Positions 10,044-21,562 of a DNA stretch of 64,000 bases are shown here, piece by piece (the stretch's first letter is position 1; each line of letters begins with the position of its first letter). Below the pieces are notes generated by a model. It saw nothing but the letters and a program-made list of their open reading frames with translations, was not told where the DNA came from and searched no databases. Source of the stretch: Rhodococcus sp. 06-235-1A (lineage in GTDB: Bacteria; Actinomycetota; Actinomycetes; Mycobacteriales; Mycobacteriaceae); assembly GCF_002258785.1 (NCBI RefSeq), contig NZ_NOYI01000009.1, positions 186,001 to 250,000 on the forward strand, read 5' to 3'. The position numbers were made by a program, and so were the translations under genes.

Positions 10044-11069
10044 TCACTGCGCGATTCTGCGAACCGGGCCGCTGTTGCCTGCACCCGGATCGGTCGGACG
10101 ACTGGTCCGCGGCGGCCTGCTCCGCTTCGCCCGGTAGAGATCGGCGTCCGCGGCCCGGTAGATTTCGCCCCACCGGTGCCCGGCGGGCATACACGCGAGT
10201 CCGACGCTCCACTCTGCGCGATGAGCGCGACGCAGACGATCGATGATCTGCAGTGCTTCCTTTTCGAGCACACCCGGCATGAAAAGGACGAACTCGTCGC
10301 CGCCGAGCCGACCGAGAACATCTCGTTTGGTCAGCTGCCCCTTCCAGGCCTTCGAAACCCTGGTCAGGAGAACATCACCGGCGATGTGACCGTACTCGTC
10401 GTTGATCTCCTTGAAATTGTCCAGATCGAGCACTGCCAGGCTCACCGACAGACCGCGCGCAGCACAGGCCGGCAGCATCTTCTCGATCTTGGACTCGAAC
10501 CCGAAACGATTCAAGAGTCCGGTCAACGCGTCGTGCGTCGAGAAATAACGCATCCGGCGCGCGAAGACACCGAACACCTCGGTCGCACCGACGATGCCGA
10601 GGGCGACGAGAATGTAGGTGATGAACGGTGTTCCGTACGGCGCGATCGCGGCCCCGATCACTGCCGAAACAGCAAGCACGGCAACCCATATGCCAGCGTT
10701 CCGCTCGGACCAGAAAGCACCGATGTGCATGCCGAGGAACATGGCCGCCTGCACACAGATCAAGAACGCGGGCATCGTGTCGCTACTACCCAGCGCACAG
10801 GCGAGTGCTACCACCGACAGTGCCGTCGCGCATCCAACCGCTCGTTTGGGACTCGGCACGCCCGCTCGTGCCAGAACCACGATCGCCAGGGGCCCCAACA
10901 CCAGTGCCAGCGCCGCCAGAACTTGTTGAGCACCGGTCAGATTGGACCACGACGCTATGGCGCTGGCCGTATACAGAACCGTCGTGACGGCCGCGAACAC
11001 AGCGAGCATGCGACCGGACTCGTCGAACGAGGGCCTGCTCACCATCATATGCACGCCGAGCTGGGCCAT
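10044..11069 (-). CDS. Membrane-bound GGDEF-domain protein (probable diguanylate cyclase)
   Basis: 341 residues. The first ~180 carry about six membrane helices (for example MLAVFAAVTTVLYTASAIA, ILVALGIVGATEVFGVFA). The GGDEF domain starts at HDALTGLLNRFGFESKI and has the intact signature RLGGDEFVLF and the metal-binding LDLDNFKEINDEYGH. It is therefore likely to make cyclic di-GMP. No RxxD inhibitory site is seen five residues before GGDEF (sequence TKRDVLGRLGGDEF has RDVL, so a weak version cannot be excluded). No EAL domain. It stands alone, same strand as its neighbours, with 177 bases before it. The signal sensed is unknown. Confidence 0.9.
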   Translation of the reverse strand: MAQLGVHMMVSRPSFDESGRMLAVFAAVTTVLYTASAIASWSNLTGAQQVLAALALVLGPLAIVVLARAGVPSPKRAVGCATALSVVALACALGSSDTMPAFLICVQAAMFLGMHIGAFWSERNAGIWVAVLAVSAVIGAAIAPYGTPFITYILVALGIVGATEVFGVFARRMRYFSTHDALTGLLNRFGFESKIEKMLPACAARGLSVSLAVLDLDNFKEINDEYGHIAGDVLLTRVSKAWKGQLTKRDVLGRLGGDEFVLFMPGVLEKEALQIIDRLRRAHRAEWSVGLACMPAGHRWGEIYRAADADLYRAKRSRPPRTSRPTDPGAGNSGPVRRIAQ

Positions 11070-11246
11070 GATCGAGCCTCAGTGCAGCACCACGAACCGA
11101 ACGAGACCCCACCACTCACCTGATACCCCCCAGGCACCATCGGCCCTCCCCACGCAGCACGGCCATGGCCTCACATGACCCAACGATGACCGGACTCTAA
11201 CACCTTCGAGCCGTGACCACGATTCTGTGGAGGGGTACGCAGCAGG
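11070..11246. other. Spacer between GGDEF gene and desaturase gene
   Basis: 177 bases. Both flanking genes are on the minus strand, so it should hold the GGDEF promoter and the desaturase terminator. I see no strong hairpin and no ORF of note. Confidence 0.4.
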
Positions 11247-12197
11247 TCAGGAGGCCTTCTCGGCGCGCGCAGCCTCCCTGGCGAGCAGTCGATCCCGAGA
11301 CTCCTCGAACTTCGTCGCCTTGGCTTCCAAGTCGTCGACGAACGCGGCCAGCCGATCGCGATCCCGCTCGCCTTCACCGGTGAAATCGTTGCGCTCGAAG
11401 ATCTTCCACTTACGCAACACGGGCATCAGTACCTCGTCCAGATGCTGCCGGAGATCGTAGATTCCGTTCTTGGCCAGAATCATCGCGTTCTTGCGAAAGT
11501 TCGGCATGTTCAGACCGGGCATCTGGAAGTCCGTCGCGACATCGGCAATGGCGCGAACCATCTGATCGGGCACCAGATCCAACGACGCCTCACCGAGGTT
11601 CCGATAGAAGATCATGTGCAAATTCTCGTCCGCAGCAACACGAGCCAACATTCGATCCGCCACAGGATCGCCACATGCCAGTCCCGTGTTTCGGTGCGAC
11701 ACCCTCGTCGCCAGCTCCTGAAACGTCACGTACGCCACAGAATGCAGAAAATTCGCCCCGTCCATCGGCGCATCGACGCCCACCGTCATGTGGTGCATCC
11801 GAGCGCGCTCCAACTCCACGGGATCGACCGCACGGGTAACCACCAGATAGTCACGCATCACGATCCCGTGGCGATTCTCTTCCGCAGTCCAGCGCCCCAC
11901 CCACGTACCCCAGGCACCGTCCAACGAAAAATTGTCGGCCAACCCGCGGTGATACGACGGCAGATTGTCCTCGGTCAGCAGGTTGGTGATCATCGCCGTG
12001 CGGGCCAATTCCGACAACGACGACTGCTCGAGGGACCAGTCCTCCCCGCCCATCGCCGCGAAATTTCGGCCCAGATCCCACGGCACGTAGTCATGCGGAT
12101 GCCATTCCTTCGCCATCGAGAGATGGCGATTCAAATTGGCTTCCAAAGTGCCGTCGAGTTCGGTCAACAGCTCTTCATGATTGAGAACACGCGTCAT
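11247..12197 (-). CDS. desA: Acyl-ACP desaturase (ferritin-like diiron)
   Basis: 316 residues of the plant-type stearoyl-ACP desaturase family (FA_desaturase_2), which uses a diiron centre to put a cis double bond in ACP-bound fatty acids. The diiron ligands are in the two ExxH motifs: TAEENRHG and AADENLHM, with an additional conserved Glu in LLTEDNLPSYHRG. Start ATG 12197 has AAGGAG eight bases upstream. Partner electron donors are not adjacent; a ferredoxin-type reductase lies 7 kb away (19347-20480), a link that is only speculative. The long leader (to about 12309) contains a strong hairpin. Confidence 0.92.
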   Translation of the reverse strand: MTRVLNHEELLTELDGTLEANLNRHLSMAKEWHPHDYVPWDLGRNFAAMGGEDWSLEQSSLSELARTAMITNLLTEDNLPSYHRGLADNFSLDGAWGTWVGRWTAEENRHGIVMRDYLVVTRAVDPVELERARMHHMTVGVDAPMDGANFLHSVAYVTFQELATRVSHRNTGLACGDPVADRMLARVAADENLHMIFYRNLGEASLDLVPDQMVRAIADVATDFQMPGLNMPNFRKNAMILAKNGIYDLRQHLDEVLMPVLRKWKIFERNDFTGEGERDRDRLAAFVDDLEAKATKFEESRDRLLAREAARAEKAS

Positions 12198-12482
12198 CTA
12201 CGGGGCTCCTTCGAACATCGAGGTGCCCGAACCGCCAACCGATTCGAGACAGTGGCGAACATCGCTCGCCGAGAACCAACGACGGCACACCCCCCTGCGG
12301 TGTGCCGTCGAGATCGTTCACATCGTTCCGAGAACCGACGTTCTTGCACTGCGACAACGCTATGGATGACGGCCGGAATGCGAAACAGAACAGTCGAGGG
12401 TCTGGACATATTGGCGCCCAGCACAACCCCACCTTGGGTTCGATCACAATCCCGGTGCCGGGCCCGCCTCGGCTCCCATGGG
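12198..12482. other. Leader/upstream region of the desaturase gene
   Basis: 285 bases without a convincing gene. Holds the hairpin at 12281-12309 and presumably the desaturase promoter. The short plus-strand frames here show no family resemblance. Confidence 0.5.
12281..12309 (-). promoter_or_regulatory. Hairpin in the desaturase leader
   Basis: Perfect 11-base arms GACGGCACACC (12281-12291) and GGTGTGCCGTC (12299-12309) with a 7-base C-rich loop, about 85 bases upstream of the desaturase start. It could be an attenuator or a terminator-like element; no T-run follows. Confidence 0.5.
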
Positions 12483-12534
12483 CACTCGATGTCACGTCGA
12501 GTGGACTTTTCGGGGGTCAATGGCACATCGAGTG
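12483..12534. repeat. Intergenic palindromic repeat, copy 2
   Basis: Arms CACTCGATGT (12483-12492) and ACATCGAGTG (12525-12534) are exact inverted copies, around a core sharing CTTTTCGGGGGTCAATGGC with copy 1 at 6237. A nested inverted repeat CACTCGA/TCGAGTG is present inside. Confidence 0.75.
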
Positions 12535-12560
12535 GACTTGGGTGACCTACCGGGCGCACA

Positions 12561-12590
12561 AAAAAAGACGCCCACCGAGGTGGGCGTCTT
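12561..12590 (-). terminator. Rho-independent terminator after tRNA-Ala
   Basis: Twelve-base arms AAGACGCCCACC (12565-12576) and GGTGGGCGTCTT (12579-12590); on the minus strand the stem runs into a T-run formed by the A-stretch at 12560-12566. It ends the gyrA/DUF3566/tRNA transcript. Confidence 0.9.
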
Positions 12591-12598
12591 CGTTCTTG

Positions 12599-12671
12599 TG
12601 GAGCCTAGGAGATTCGAACTCCTGACATCTGCCTTGCAAAGGCAGCGCTCTACCAACTGAGCTAAGGCCCC
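12599..12671 (-). tRNA. tRNA-Ala (TGC)
   Basis: Minus-strand cloverleaf of 73 bases: acceptor GGGGCCT pairs with AGGCTCC including the G3-U70 identity pair of alanine tRNAs; anticodon loop TTTGCAA (anticodon TGC); T-loop TTCGAAT. The 3' CCA is not encoded. It lies with tRNA-Ile beside gyrA, as alaT/ileT do in mycobacteria. Confidence 0.97.
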
Positions 12672-12723
12672 GGGTGTTGCCGGGAATCGTGGACGAACTC
12701 TACACGCCCACTCCGAACGACTG

Positions 12724-12834
12724 TCACGCGGTGGAGATGCTGTGCCAGACGCCATCCGAGCTGCGCGTCGAGCGCACCTTCGCTAGTGTCAGCACTGCGA
12801 TCACCGCCGATGCAACGAGAAGAAGGATTTTCAC
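12724..12834 (-). CDS. DLW-39 family small protein
   Basis: 36 codons from GTG 12834 to TGA 12724-12726, encoding an N-terminal hydrophobic helix (MKILLLVASAVIAVLTLA) and a short polar tail ending in DGVWHSIST. A purine-rich GAGGCGGGA lies just upstream. The layout (Lys-led hydrophobic helix, short acidic/Trp tail, located between the tRNA genes next to gyrA) fits the DLW-39 family of tiny actinobacterial membrane peptides. Function unknown. It sits in the same direction between tRNA-Ile and tRNA-Ala, so it is probably on the same transcript. Confidence 0.8.
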   Translation of the reverse strand: MKILLLVASAVIAVLTLAKVRSTRSSDGVWHSISTA

Positions 12835-12861
12835 GTCCCGCCTCTTTTCGTTCGTTCGGTG

Positions 12862-12935
12862 TGGGCCTAGGAGGACTTGAACCTCCGACCTCTTCCTTAT
12901 CAGGGAAGCGCTCTAACCGCCTGAGCTATAGGCCC
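12862..12935 (-). tRNA. tRNA-Ile (GAT)
   Basis: Minus-strand cloverleaf of 74 bases: acceptor GGGCCTA pairs with TAGGCCC, D-arm AGCTCAGGCGGTTAGAGC, anticodon loop CTGATAA (anticodon GAT), T-arm GGAGGTTCAAGTCCTCC, discriminator A; CCA not encoded. About 110 bases downstream of the DUF3566 gene. Confidence 0.97.
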
Positions 12936-13044
12936 TCATCACTGCTTCGGGCCGAAGAATTCCTCTCCTCGAACCGAGGGATGAGATTACCGTATCGGGC
13001 CGCTGTCTTCCAAAACGGCCCGATACGGCTCTCGATTGTGCAGG

Positions 13045-14436
13045 TCAGTCCCGGTCTGCCAGTGTCACTTCGACGCCACCGACCAGGTCCGACGACAGGT
13101 TGTAGATGAAGGCGCCGATGGTGGTGAGGGCGGTGAAGAGTACGACATTGATCACACCGATGACCGCCGCGTAGCCGAACACCTGCCCCGCGCTCACCAG
13201 TCCGCCGTCGCCGGATTCGTTGACGATCTCGGTGAAGGCACTGTTGAGACGGTCCCAGACGCCCATGCCGTCGAGCACGGCGTACAGCAAGCCGACGGCC
13301 ACCATCCAGACGAAGAACAGCGATACCGCGATGACGAGTGCGATCTTGAGCGTCGACCACGGATCGATCTTGCGAATCTGGATGGTCGCGCGCAGAGGAT
13401 CGCCGTCCGCGCTTGGCACAGCTGTGATGGTGGCGGGCGCTGCGCGGTCGGATTGGGACGGCTCGGGATGCCGGACGGCGGATAGATCAGGCATGTCCTT
13501 CGCCAGATCCTTGCGCTCGATGTGGCGGGTGGGCCCATCGATCACCGCTGCCTTGGACCGGGCCGCGTCACGCCGTTCGGTCTTGTCCTCGGTCGACTCG
13601 CGCTGGATCGCCTCGGCAACCGTGCGATCCGATCGGTCGAACTCCGCGTTCGGAGGCAGAGCGGCACCGCGACCCGAAAGATTGGTCTGCGGCTGGTTCT
13701 GCGGCTGCTGCCGGTCGTCTGCACCCTGCGACGCAGGACGCTGACCGGCGCCACGCTGCCACGGCGGAGTTCCGGACCCACCCTGCGCACCATCGGCCTG
13801 CTGGGCGGGCATCGCCTGGGTGGCTGCTGGCGCGGCCTGTTCTCCGCGAACGGGTGCAGGAGCCGGACGCGTCGCGTTACCAGGAGCGGCCTCTGCCGAT
13901 CCCACCGGTGCCTGCGTCGACTCGGCGGGCACCTGGTTCCGCGGCGGAGCCGGACGAGCCGGTAGGCCTGCCGGTGCCTGCCGCTCCGGTGGTCGACCGT
14001 TGGACTGCTGGCCACCGTTCGGCTGCTGACCGCCATTGGGCTGCGGAGAAACAGGTTGGTTCGGGCCGGGCTGAGCCTGCGGAGGACCGGACTGAACCGG
14101 CCGAGATGTCGGGGGACCCTGCTCGGCCGCGCCCCGAGGTCCCTGAGACGGCGGTCCCTGAGGTGCAGGCGGTCGCTGCGGGGGCGGCCCCTGCGTCGGT
14201 CGAGCCGGGCCGCTCGGAGCTCCTTGTGGCGGACGCACCGGCGGGCGGGCACCTCCCTGCGGGGCGGGGCCACGGCCGGCTGCGGGCGCAGGACGGGCGG
14301 CCGGCTGTGGGCGATTGCCCGGGCGAGCTCCCTCGGGCGGCGCGGGACGCGCGGGCTGCTCGGCCCGCGCGGCGTCCCGGCTGTCCGGGGCTCCGTTGGG
14401 GCCGGGCCTGCTACCAGGCCGGTTGGGAGTGCTCAC
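13045..14436 (-). CDS. DUF3566 transmembrane protein with long disordered N-terminus (Rv0007-like)
   Basis: 463 residues. The first ~300 are Pro/Gly/Gln/Ala-rich and low in complexity (runs of [17 protein letters not shown]), so disordered. The last ~110 form the DUF3566 domain, with two membrane helices ([26 protein letters not shown] and [35 protein letters not shown]). Start GTG 14436 abuts the gyrA stop (14437), so it is co-transcribed with gyrA. The orthologue sits in the same place in mycobacteria; its role is unknown. Confidence 0.9.
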   Translation of the reverse strand: MSTPNRPGSRPGPNGAPDSRDAARAEQPARPAPPEGARPGNRPQPAARPAPAAGRGPAPQGGARPPVRPPQGAPSGPARPTQGPPPQRPPAPQGPPSQGPRGAAEQGPPTSRPVQSGPPQAQPGPNQPVSPQPNGGQQPNGGQQSNGRPPERQAPAGLPARPAPPRNQVPAESTQAPVGSAEAAPGNATRPAPAPVRGEQAAPAATQAMPAQQADGAQGGSGTPPWQRGAGQRPASQGADDRQQPQNQPQTNLSGRGAALPPNAEFDRSDRTVAEAIQRESTEDKTERRDAARSKAAVIDGPTRHIERKDLAKDMPDLSAVRHPEPSQSDRAAPATITAVPSADGDPLRATIQIRKIDPWSTLKIALVIAVSLFFVWMVAVGLLYAVLDGMGVWDRLNSAFTEIVNESGDGGLVSAGQVFGYAAVIGVINVVLFTALTTIGAFIYNLSSDLVGGVEVTLADRD

Positions 14437-16980
14437 TTACGACTCCTTCGCTGCATCGTCTTCGGTGCCCACGGCGTCCGGTTCGATCTCGTCGGCGTTG
14501 CGCGCGATCGCGAGCAGTGTGTCGCCTTCACCGAGATTCATCAACCGCACGCCCTTGGTCTGTCGGCCGGCTTTCCGAACCTGCTTGGCAGCGGTCCGGA
14601 TTACGCCACCACTGGACGTGATGGCGTACAGCTCGTCCTCGTCGTCGACGATGAGAGCTCCCACCAGCGTGCCACGCTTCGGGTCGTACTGAATTGTCAG
14701 CACTCCCTTTCCGCCGCGGCCCTGCTGTGGGTAGTCCTCCATCGCGGTGCGCTTGGAGTAGCCACCCGACGTTGCGACCAGCAAGAACTTGTTCTCGCTG
14801 ACGACGTTGAGCGAGAGCAACTCGTCCTCACCGTTGAATCGCATCCCCTGGACACCGGAGGTGGCGCGGCCCATCGGTCGCAATACCTCGTCGGTGGCGG
14901 AGAACCGGATCGACTGACCCTGTGCCGACACCAGCAACAGATCGTCGTCGGAGGACGCAAGCACGGCCCCGACCAACTCGTCGTCGCCGCGCAGGTTGAC
15001 GGCAACGATGCCGCCGCTGCGGTTCGAATCGAAATCGGTCAGTCGCGACTTCTTGACCAGACCACCCTTGGTGGCGAGCACCAGATAGGGCGCGTCCTCG
15101 TAGGTCTTGATCTGGATGACCTGTGCGATGCGTTCGTCGGGTTGGAACGCGAGCAGGTTCGCGACGTGCTGACCGCGGGCGGTGCGGTTCGCCTCGGGCA
15201 GCTCGTAGGCCTTGGCCCGGTAGACGCGGCCCTTGGTGGTGAAGAACAGGATCCAGTCGTGCGTCGAGCAGACGAAGAACTTGCTGACGATGTCGTCCTG
15301 TTTGAGGCCCGCACCCATGACGCCCTTGCCGCCGCGCTTCTGCGATCGGTAGAGGTCGGTCTTGGTGCGCTTGGCGTAGCCGGTCTCGGTGATCGTGACG
15401 ACCACGTTCTCCCGCGCGATCAGGTCCTCGTCGTTGACGTCCCCGTCGGAGGCGATGATGCGCGTACGACGGTCGTCGCCGAACTTCTCGACGATCTCGG
15501 CGAGCTCGTCTCGAACAATCTGTCGCTGACGGTCCTCGTTGGCGAGAATGTCCTTGAGGTCCGCGATCGTAATTTCCAGTTCGGCCAAATCGTCGATGAT
15601 CTTCTGGCGTTCGAGGGCTGCGAGGCGCCGCAGCTGCATGTCGAGGATCGCCTGGGCCTGAATCTCGTCGATGTCGAGCAGGTCGATCAAGCCCTGCCTG
15701 GCCAGATCCACCGTCTGGGACGCCCGGATGAGTGCAATGACCTCGTCCAGCGCGTCGAGCGCCTTGACAAGTCCGCGCAGAATGTGGGCCCGCTCCTCCG
15801 CTCTGCGCAGCCGGTACCGAGTGCGCCGAACGATCACGTCGAGTTGGTGCGTGACGTAGAACCGAATCATCTGGTCCAGGCGCAACGTACGCGGAACACC
15901 GTCGACGATCGAGAGCATGTTCGCGCCGAAGCTCGTCTGCAGCTGCGAATGCTTGTAGAGGTTGTTGAGCACCACCTTCGCGACCGCGTCACGCTTGATG
16001 GTGACGACGATGCGCATACCGACTCGGTCGGACGACTCGTCGTCGATCTTCGAGATGCCCGACATCTTGCCGTCGCGTACCTGCTCGGCGATCGAGGTGA
16101 TCAGGTTGTCCGGGTTGACCTGGTACGGCAGCTCGGTGATGACGATCGTGGTGCGGCCGTTGGAATCTTCTTCGATCTCGACGACGCCGCGCATCCGGAT
16201 CGAACCGCGCCCGGTCGAGTACGCGTCCTGGATGCCCTGGCCACCGACGATGAGTCCGTGTGTGGGGAAGTCCGGACCCTTGACGCGTTCCATGCAGGCC
16301 GCGAGAGTTGCTTCCTCGTCCGCCTCGAAGTTGTCCAGGGCCCAGAACACCGCGTCGCCCAGTTCACGCAGATTGTGCGGGGGGATGTTGGTGGCCATAC
16401 CGACGGCGATGCCGTTGGAGCCGTTCATCAACAGGTTCGGCACCCGTGACGGAAGTACCGTCGGCTCTTGGGTTTTGCCGTCGTAGTTGGGGATGAAATC
16501 GACGGTTTCCTCGTCGATGTCGCGCAGCATCTCCATTGCGAGCGGGGTCAGCCGAGCCTCGGTGTATCGCATGGCGGCCGCACCGTCGTTGCCGCGCGAA
16601 CCGAAGTTGCCCTGACCGTCGACAAGTGGGTACCGCATCGACCACGGCTGTGCCAGACGCACCAGTGCGTCGTAGATCGAGGTGTCGCCGTGCGGGTGGT
16701 AGTTACCCATCGTTTCCGCAACGGGGCGTGCGGATTTGACGTAGCTGCGGTCGGGACGGAAGCCCGAGTCGTACATCGCGTAGAGCACTCGGCGGTGCAC
16801 CGGCTTGAGTCCGTCACGGACCTCGGGCAGTGCACGACCGACGATGACGCTCATGGCGTAATCGATGTAGCTGCGCTGCATTTCCTGCTGGATGTCGACC
16901 GGATCGATCCGGTCGCCGCCCTCTGCGTTGGTGGTCGAACCCGGCGGGGGTCCTACCGGCGGTTCGGTGATGTCAGACAT
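14437..16980 (-). CDS. gyrA: DNA gyrase subunit A
   Basis: 847 residues. The breakage-reunion subunit of gyrase, introducing negative supercoils with GyrB. Catalytic Tyr139 is in [11 protein letters not shown]. The quinolone-determining segment [17 protein letters not shown] begins at residue 97: Thr100 stands where many mycobacteria have Ala, Ser101 and Asp104 are the usual residues. The wrapping-domain GyrA box is visible as QKRGGKG. Start ATG 16980 has GGAGATTTGC just upstream. It lies 68 bases after gyrB and is directly followed by the DUF3566 gene. Confidence 0.98.
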   Translation of the reverse strand: MSDITEPPVGPPPGSTTNAEGGDRIDPVDIQQEMQRSYIDYAMSVIVGRALPEVRDGLKPVHRRVLYAMYDSGFRPDRSYVKSARPVAETMGNYHPHGDTSIYDALVRLAQPWSMRYPLVDGQGNFGSRGNDGAAAMRYTEARLTPLAMEMLRDIDEETVDFIPNYDGKTQEPTVLPSRVPNLLMNGSNGIAVGMATNIPPHNLRELGDAVFWALDNFEADEEATLAACMERVKGPDFPTHGLIVGGQGIQDAYSTGRGSIRMRGVVEIEEDSNGRTTIVITELPYQVNPDNLITSIAEQVRDGKMSGISKIDDESSDRVGMRIVVTIKRDAVAKVVLNNLYKHSQLQTSFGANMLSIVDGVPRTLRLDQMIRFYVTHQLDVIVRRTRYRLRRAEERAHILRGLVKALDALDEVIALIRASQTVDLARQGLIDLLDIDEIQAQAILDMQLRRLAALERQKIIDDLAELEITIADLKDILANEDRQRQIVRDELAEIVEKFGDDRRTRIIASDGDVNDEDLIARENVVVTITETGYAKRTKTDLYRSQKRGGKGVMGAGLKQDDIVSKFFVCSTHDWILFFTTKGRVYRAKAYELPEANRTARGQHVANLLAFQPDERIAQVIQIKTYEDAPYLVLATKGGLVKKSRLTDFDSNRSGGIVAVNLRGDDELVGAVLASSDDDLLLVSAQGQSIRFSATDEVLRPMGRATSGVQGMRFNGEDELLSLNVVSENKFLLVATSGGYSKRTAMEDYPQQGRGGKGVLTIQYDPKRGTLVGALIVDDEDELYAITSSGGVIRTAAKQVRKAGRQTKGVRLMNLGEGDTLLAIARNADEIEPDAVGTEDDAAKES

Positions 16981-17048
16981 GCAAATCTCCTCGAGAAGCG
17001 GTCACCTTCACGCACCGAGAGAACTCGTCGGCGCGTGAAGGGAAGTGA

Positions 17049-19346
<2,298 letters not shown>

Positions 19347-20480
19347 CTACAGATCGAGCACGATCCGCTGGCCCTCGGATCGCGAGACACAGATCAACAT
19401 CTCGTGTTGCTGCTCCTCGGCAGTGAGTCGATTCTCTCGATGCTGCGGTGTTCCGTTGAGCACACGAACCCTGCAGGTTCCGCAGAAGCCTTGCTGGCAG
19501 GAATACGCGATGTCGGGTCGCACCCGCCGAATGGCATGCAGCGCAGTCTCGTCCGGACCGACGACGATGACGTCTCCGGAGTCGACCAGCTGTACCTCGA
19601 ACTCCGTACCGTTCTTCACCGGTGGAGGAGAGAAACGCTCGAAGTGCAGATGCGTCGCAGGCAGCGAGTCGAACGACACCCGCACGAGGTCGATCATCGG
19701 CGGTGGCCCGCACACGTAGACCGAACCGCCGGGGGCGGCGGCACCGAGTAGATCCATGCTCGACGGCATGCCGTCCACATCGTCGGTGCGGACGGTCACG
19801 CGGTCGGAATCCCAGCCGGCGATCTCGTCGAGGAACGGCATCGAATCGCGGGAACGTCCGCAGTACACGAGATGCCAGTCCATCCCGGATTCGCGGGCGC
19901 GACGCACCATCGAGATGATGGCGGTGATACCGATCCCGCCGGCCACGAACACCGCATGTTCGGACGGGACGAACGGAAAACCGTTGCGCGGTCCGCGAAT
20001 CGATACTTCGGTACCGACGGTCAGGTCGTGCATCTCTCGGGATCCGCCGCCGCCGTCCGGAACCAGACGAACCGCGATGGAGTAGGTGTCGGCGTCGGGC
20101 AGGCCACACAACGAGTACTGCCGACGCCGTCCGGACGGAAGATAGAAGTCGAGGTGCATCCCCGGCGCCCACGCCGGTAGAACCGAACCGTCGGTGGCGG
20201 CGAAGGTCAACAGGACGACGTTCTCGTCGACGCAGAGCACCTCACGCGACATCAGCGTGACCGTGTGGGTACGCACCACGAGTGGTGCCGCGAACGACGA
20301 GTCGTACTCGTCACCGTCGAGCAGCGCGAACCACTTGTCGAGCGCATCCGTCACCAGAGAAACCGTCTGATCGGGTTCGTCGCGTCCGTACAGATTCTTC
20401 GGAATGGTGCGCCCGACCCGAAACGAGTCGACCATCTGTGCCATTGCGCCGAGCTTGCTCCGCAACGTGCGTTTTGTCAT
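19347..20480 (-). CDS. PDR/VanB-family oxidoreductase (ferredoxin reductase with 2Fe-2S domain)
   Basis: 377 residues. An FMN/NAD-binding reductase core (FAD/FMN site RQYSLCGLPD; NAD site VFVAGGIGITAIISMV; YVCGPPPMIDLV) followed by a C-terminal plant-type [2Fe-2S] ferredoxin domain with CQQGFCGTCRV and the fourth Cys in EMLICVSR. Such proteins pass electrons from NAD(P)H to an oxygenase or desaturase. An extra N-terminal ~85 residues precede the flavin domain. It overlaps the upstream PF10118 gene by four bases, so the two are coupled. The electron acceptor is unknown. Confidence 0.9.
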   Translation of the reverse strand: MTKRTLRSKLGAMAQMVDSFRVGRTIPKNLYGRDEPDQTVSLVTDALDKWFALLDGDEYDSSFAAPLVVRTHTVTLMSREVLCVDENVVLLTFAATDGSVLPAWAPGMHLDFYLPSGRRRQYSLCGLPDADTYSIAVRLVPDGGGGSREMHDLTVGTEVSIRGPRNGFPFVPSEHAVFVAGGIGITAIISMVRRARESGMDWHLVYCGRSRDSMPFLDEIAGWDSDRVTVRTDDVDGMPSSMDLLGAAAPGGSVYVCGPPPMIDLVRVSFDSLPATHLHFERFSPPPVKNGTEFEVQLVDSGDVIVVGPDETALHAIRRVRPDIAYSCQQGFCGTCRVRVLNGTPQHRENRLTAEEQQHEMLICVSRSEGQRIVLDL

Positions 20481-21394
20481 CGATCGGCGGACCTGGCTGC
20501 CGGTGAGGTGGCCAGATACTGGACTGCCTGCGCAGTCGACCCTTCCTGAGACGGGTGGTACGTGCTCTTGAAGTAGCGCAGCGACGCCTTCACCATCGAC
20601 ATCGGTGTCGGGAAAAGACCTGCCTTGGTCACCTGCCGAAAATCCCGGAACGACGGTATGCGCTGCTTCGCTGGGAGATGGGCGAGCGACGGGTCCTGGC
20701 TCATGAGAAAGCGGACACCGCGCGTCCAGAACCAGACGAGGGTGGGCGCGATGACGACGTACGTACGGATCCGGCGGGCGGGACGCACATCGAAGTACCG
20801 CATCACCTCGTAGGCCACCGACCGATGCTCGACCTCCTCGGCACCGTGCCAGCGCAACAGATCCAACATGATCGGATCGATGTTGGCCTCGTCCAACTCG
20901 GATGCGTTGAGAACCCAGTCGCCCAGGAACGCGGTGAGATGCTCGGCAGCGGCGATCAGAGCGAGGCGCTCGACCAGACTGTTCTGACCGTGTCCCGATC
21001 TGTTGCCGAGAGCGCGGCCGAACAGGAACTTCATCTGGTCGACGTACGGATCGACATCGATGCCGTGCGCCCGTAGCTGATCGTGCACTTCGGTATGCGC
21101 CTGCGCGTGCATCGCCTCCTGGCCGATGAAGCCGATGACGTCGTCACGCAACTGATCGTCGTGGATCAGCGGCAGGGCCTCTTTGAAGGTGCGCACGAAC
21201 CACTCCTCACCCTCGGGGAGAAGCAGATGCATCACATTGATCAGATGTGTCGCGAGTGGGTCGCCGTCCATGTAATGCAACGGCAGGCTCTTCCAGTCGA
21301 ATTCGACGTTACGAGCGTGCAGAATCACCCGGTCCTCGGGTGTGCCGTCGACGTCGACGGCCGCTGCCGAAGACTTCTTCGTGGGTGCAGACAC
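20477..21394 (-). CDS. PF10118 metal-dependent hydrolase (ferritin-like)
   Basis: 305 residues of the family annotated as predicted metal-dependent hydrolases. Conserved potential metal ligands: FIGQEAMHAQAHTEVHD, ERLALIAAAEHLTAFLGDW and WHGAEEVEHRSVAYEVM, giving three Glu/His clusters of a diiron-type helical bundle. A hydrophobic stretch (TYVVIAPTLVWFW) may touch the membrane. The family is often found beside ferredoxin reductases, as here; together they may form a two-component oxygenase or desaturase, which is inference. Start ATG 21394 is preceded by GGAGAAGTT. Confidence 0.82.
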   Translation of the reverse strand: MSAPTKKSSAAAVDVDGTPEDRVILHARNVEFDWKSLPLHYMDGDPLATHLINVMHLLLPEGEEWFVRTFKEALPLIHDDQLRDDVIGFIGQEAMHAQAHTEVHDQLRAHGIDVDPYVDQMKFLFGRALGNRSGHGQNSLVERLALIAAAEHLTAFLGDWVLNASELDEANIDPIMLDLLRWHGAEEVEHRSVAYEVMRYFDVRPARRIRTYVVIAPTLVWFWTRGVRFLMSQDPSLAHLPAKQRIPSFRDFRQVTKAGLFPTPMSMVKASLRYFKSTYHPSQEGSTAQAVQYLATSPAARSADR

Positions 21395-21562
21395 AACTTC
21401 TCCTCGTCCGATGGCCGCGCATCACAGATATTCGGTCCCCCGACCGGTGCGTGTCCCGAATCACGCTACGCATATAGACCATGTCACAGCAACACTGGAC
21501 GCAACATCTGTTGAGGATCACGTGGACCAGGCAGTATGGCGAAACGCCGTGAGGACGTGTCA

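Noticed and set aside
14056..16449. 797-codon open frame on the plus strand opposite gyrA
   Set aside because: Antisense to a certain gene; a GC-rich shadow frame without any domain or ribosome-binding site.
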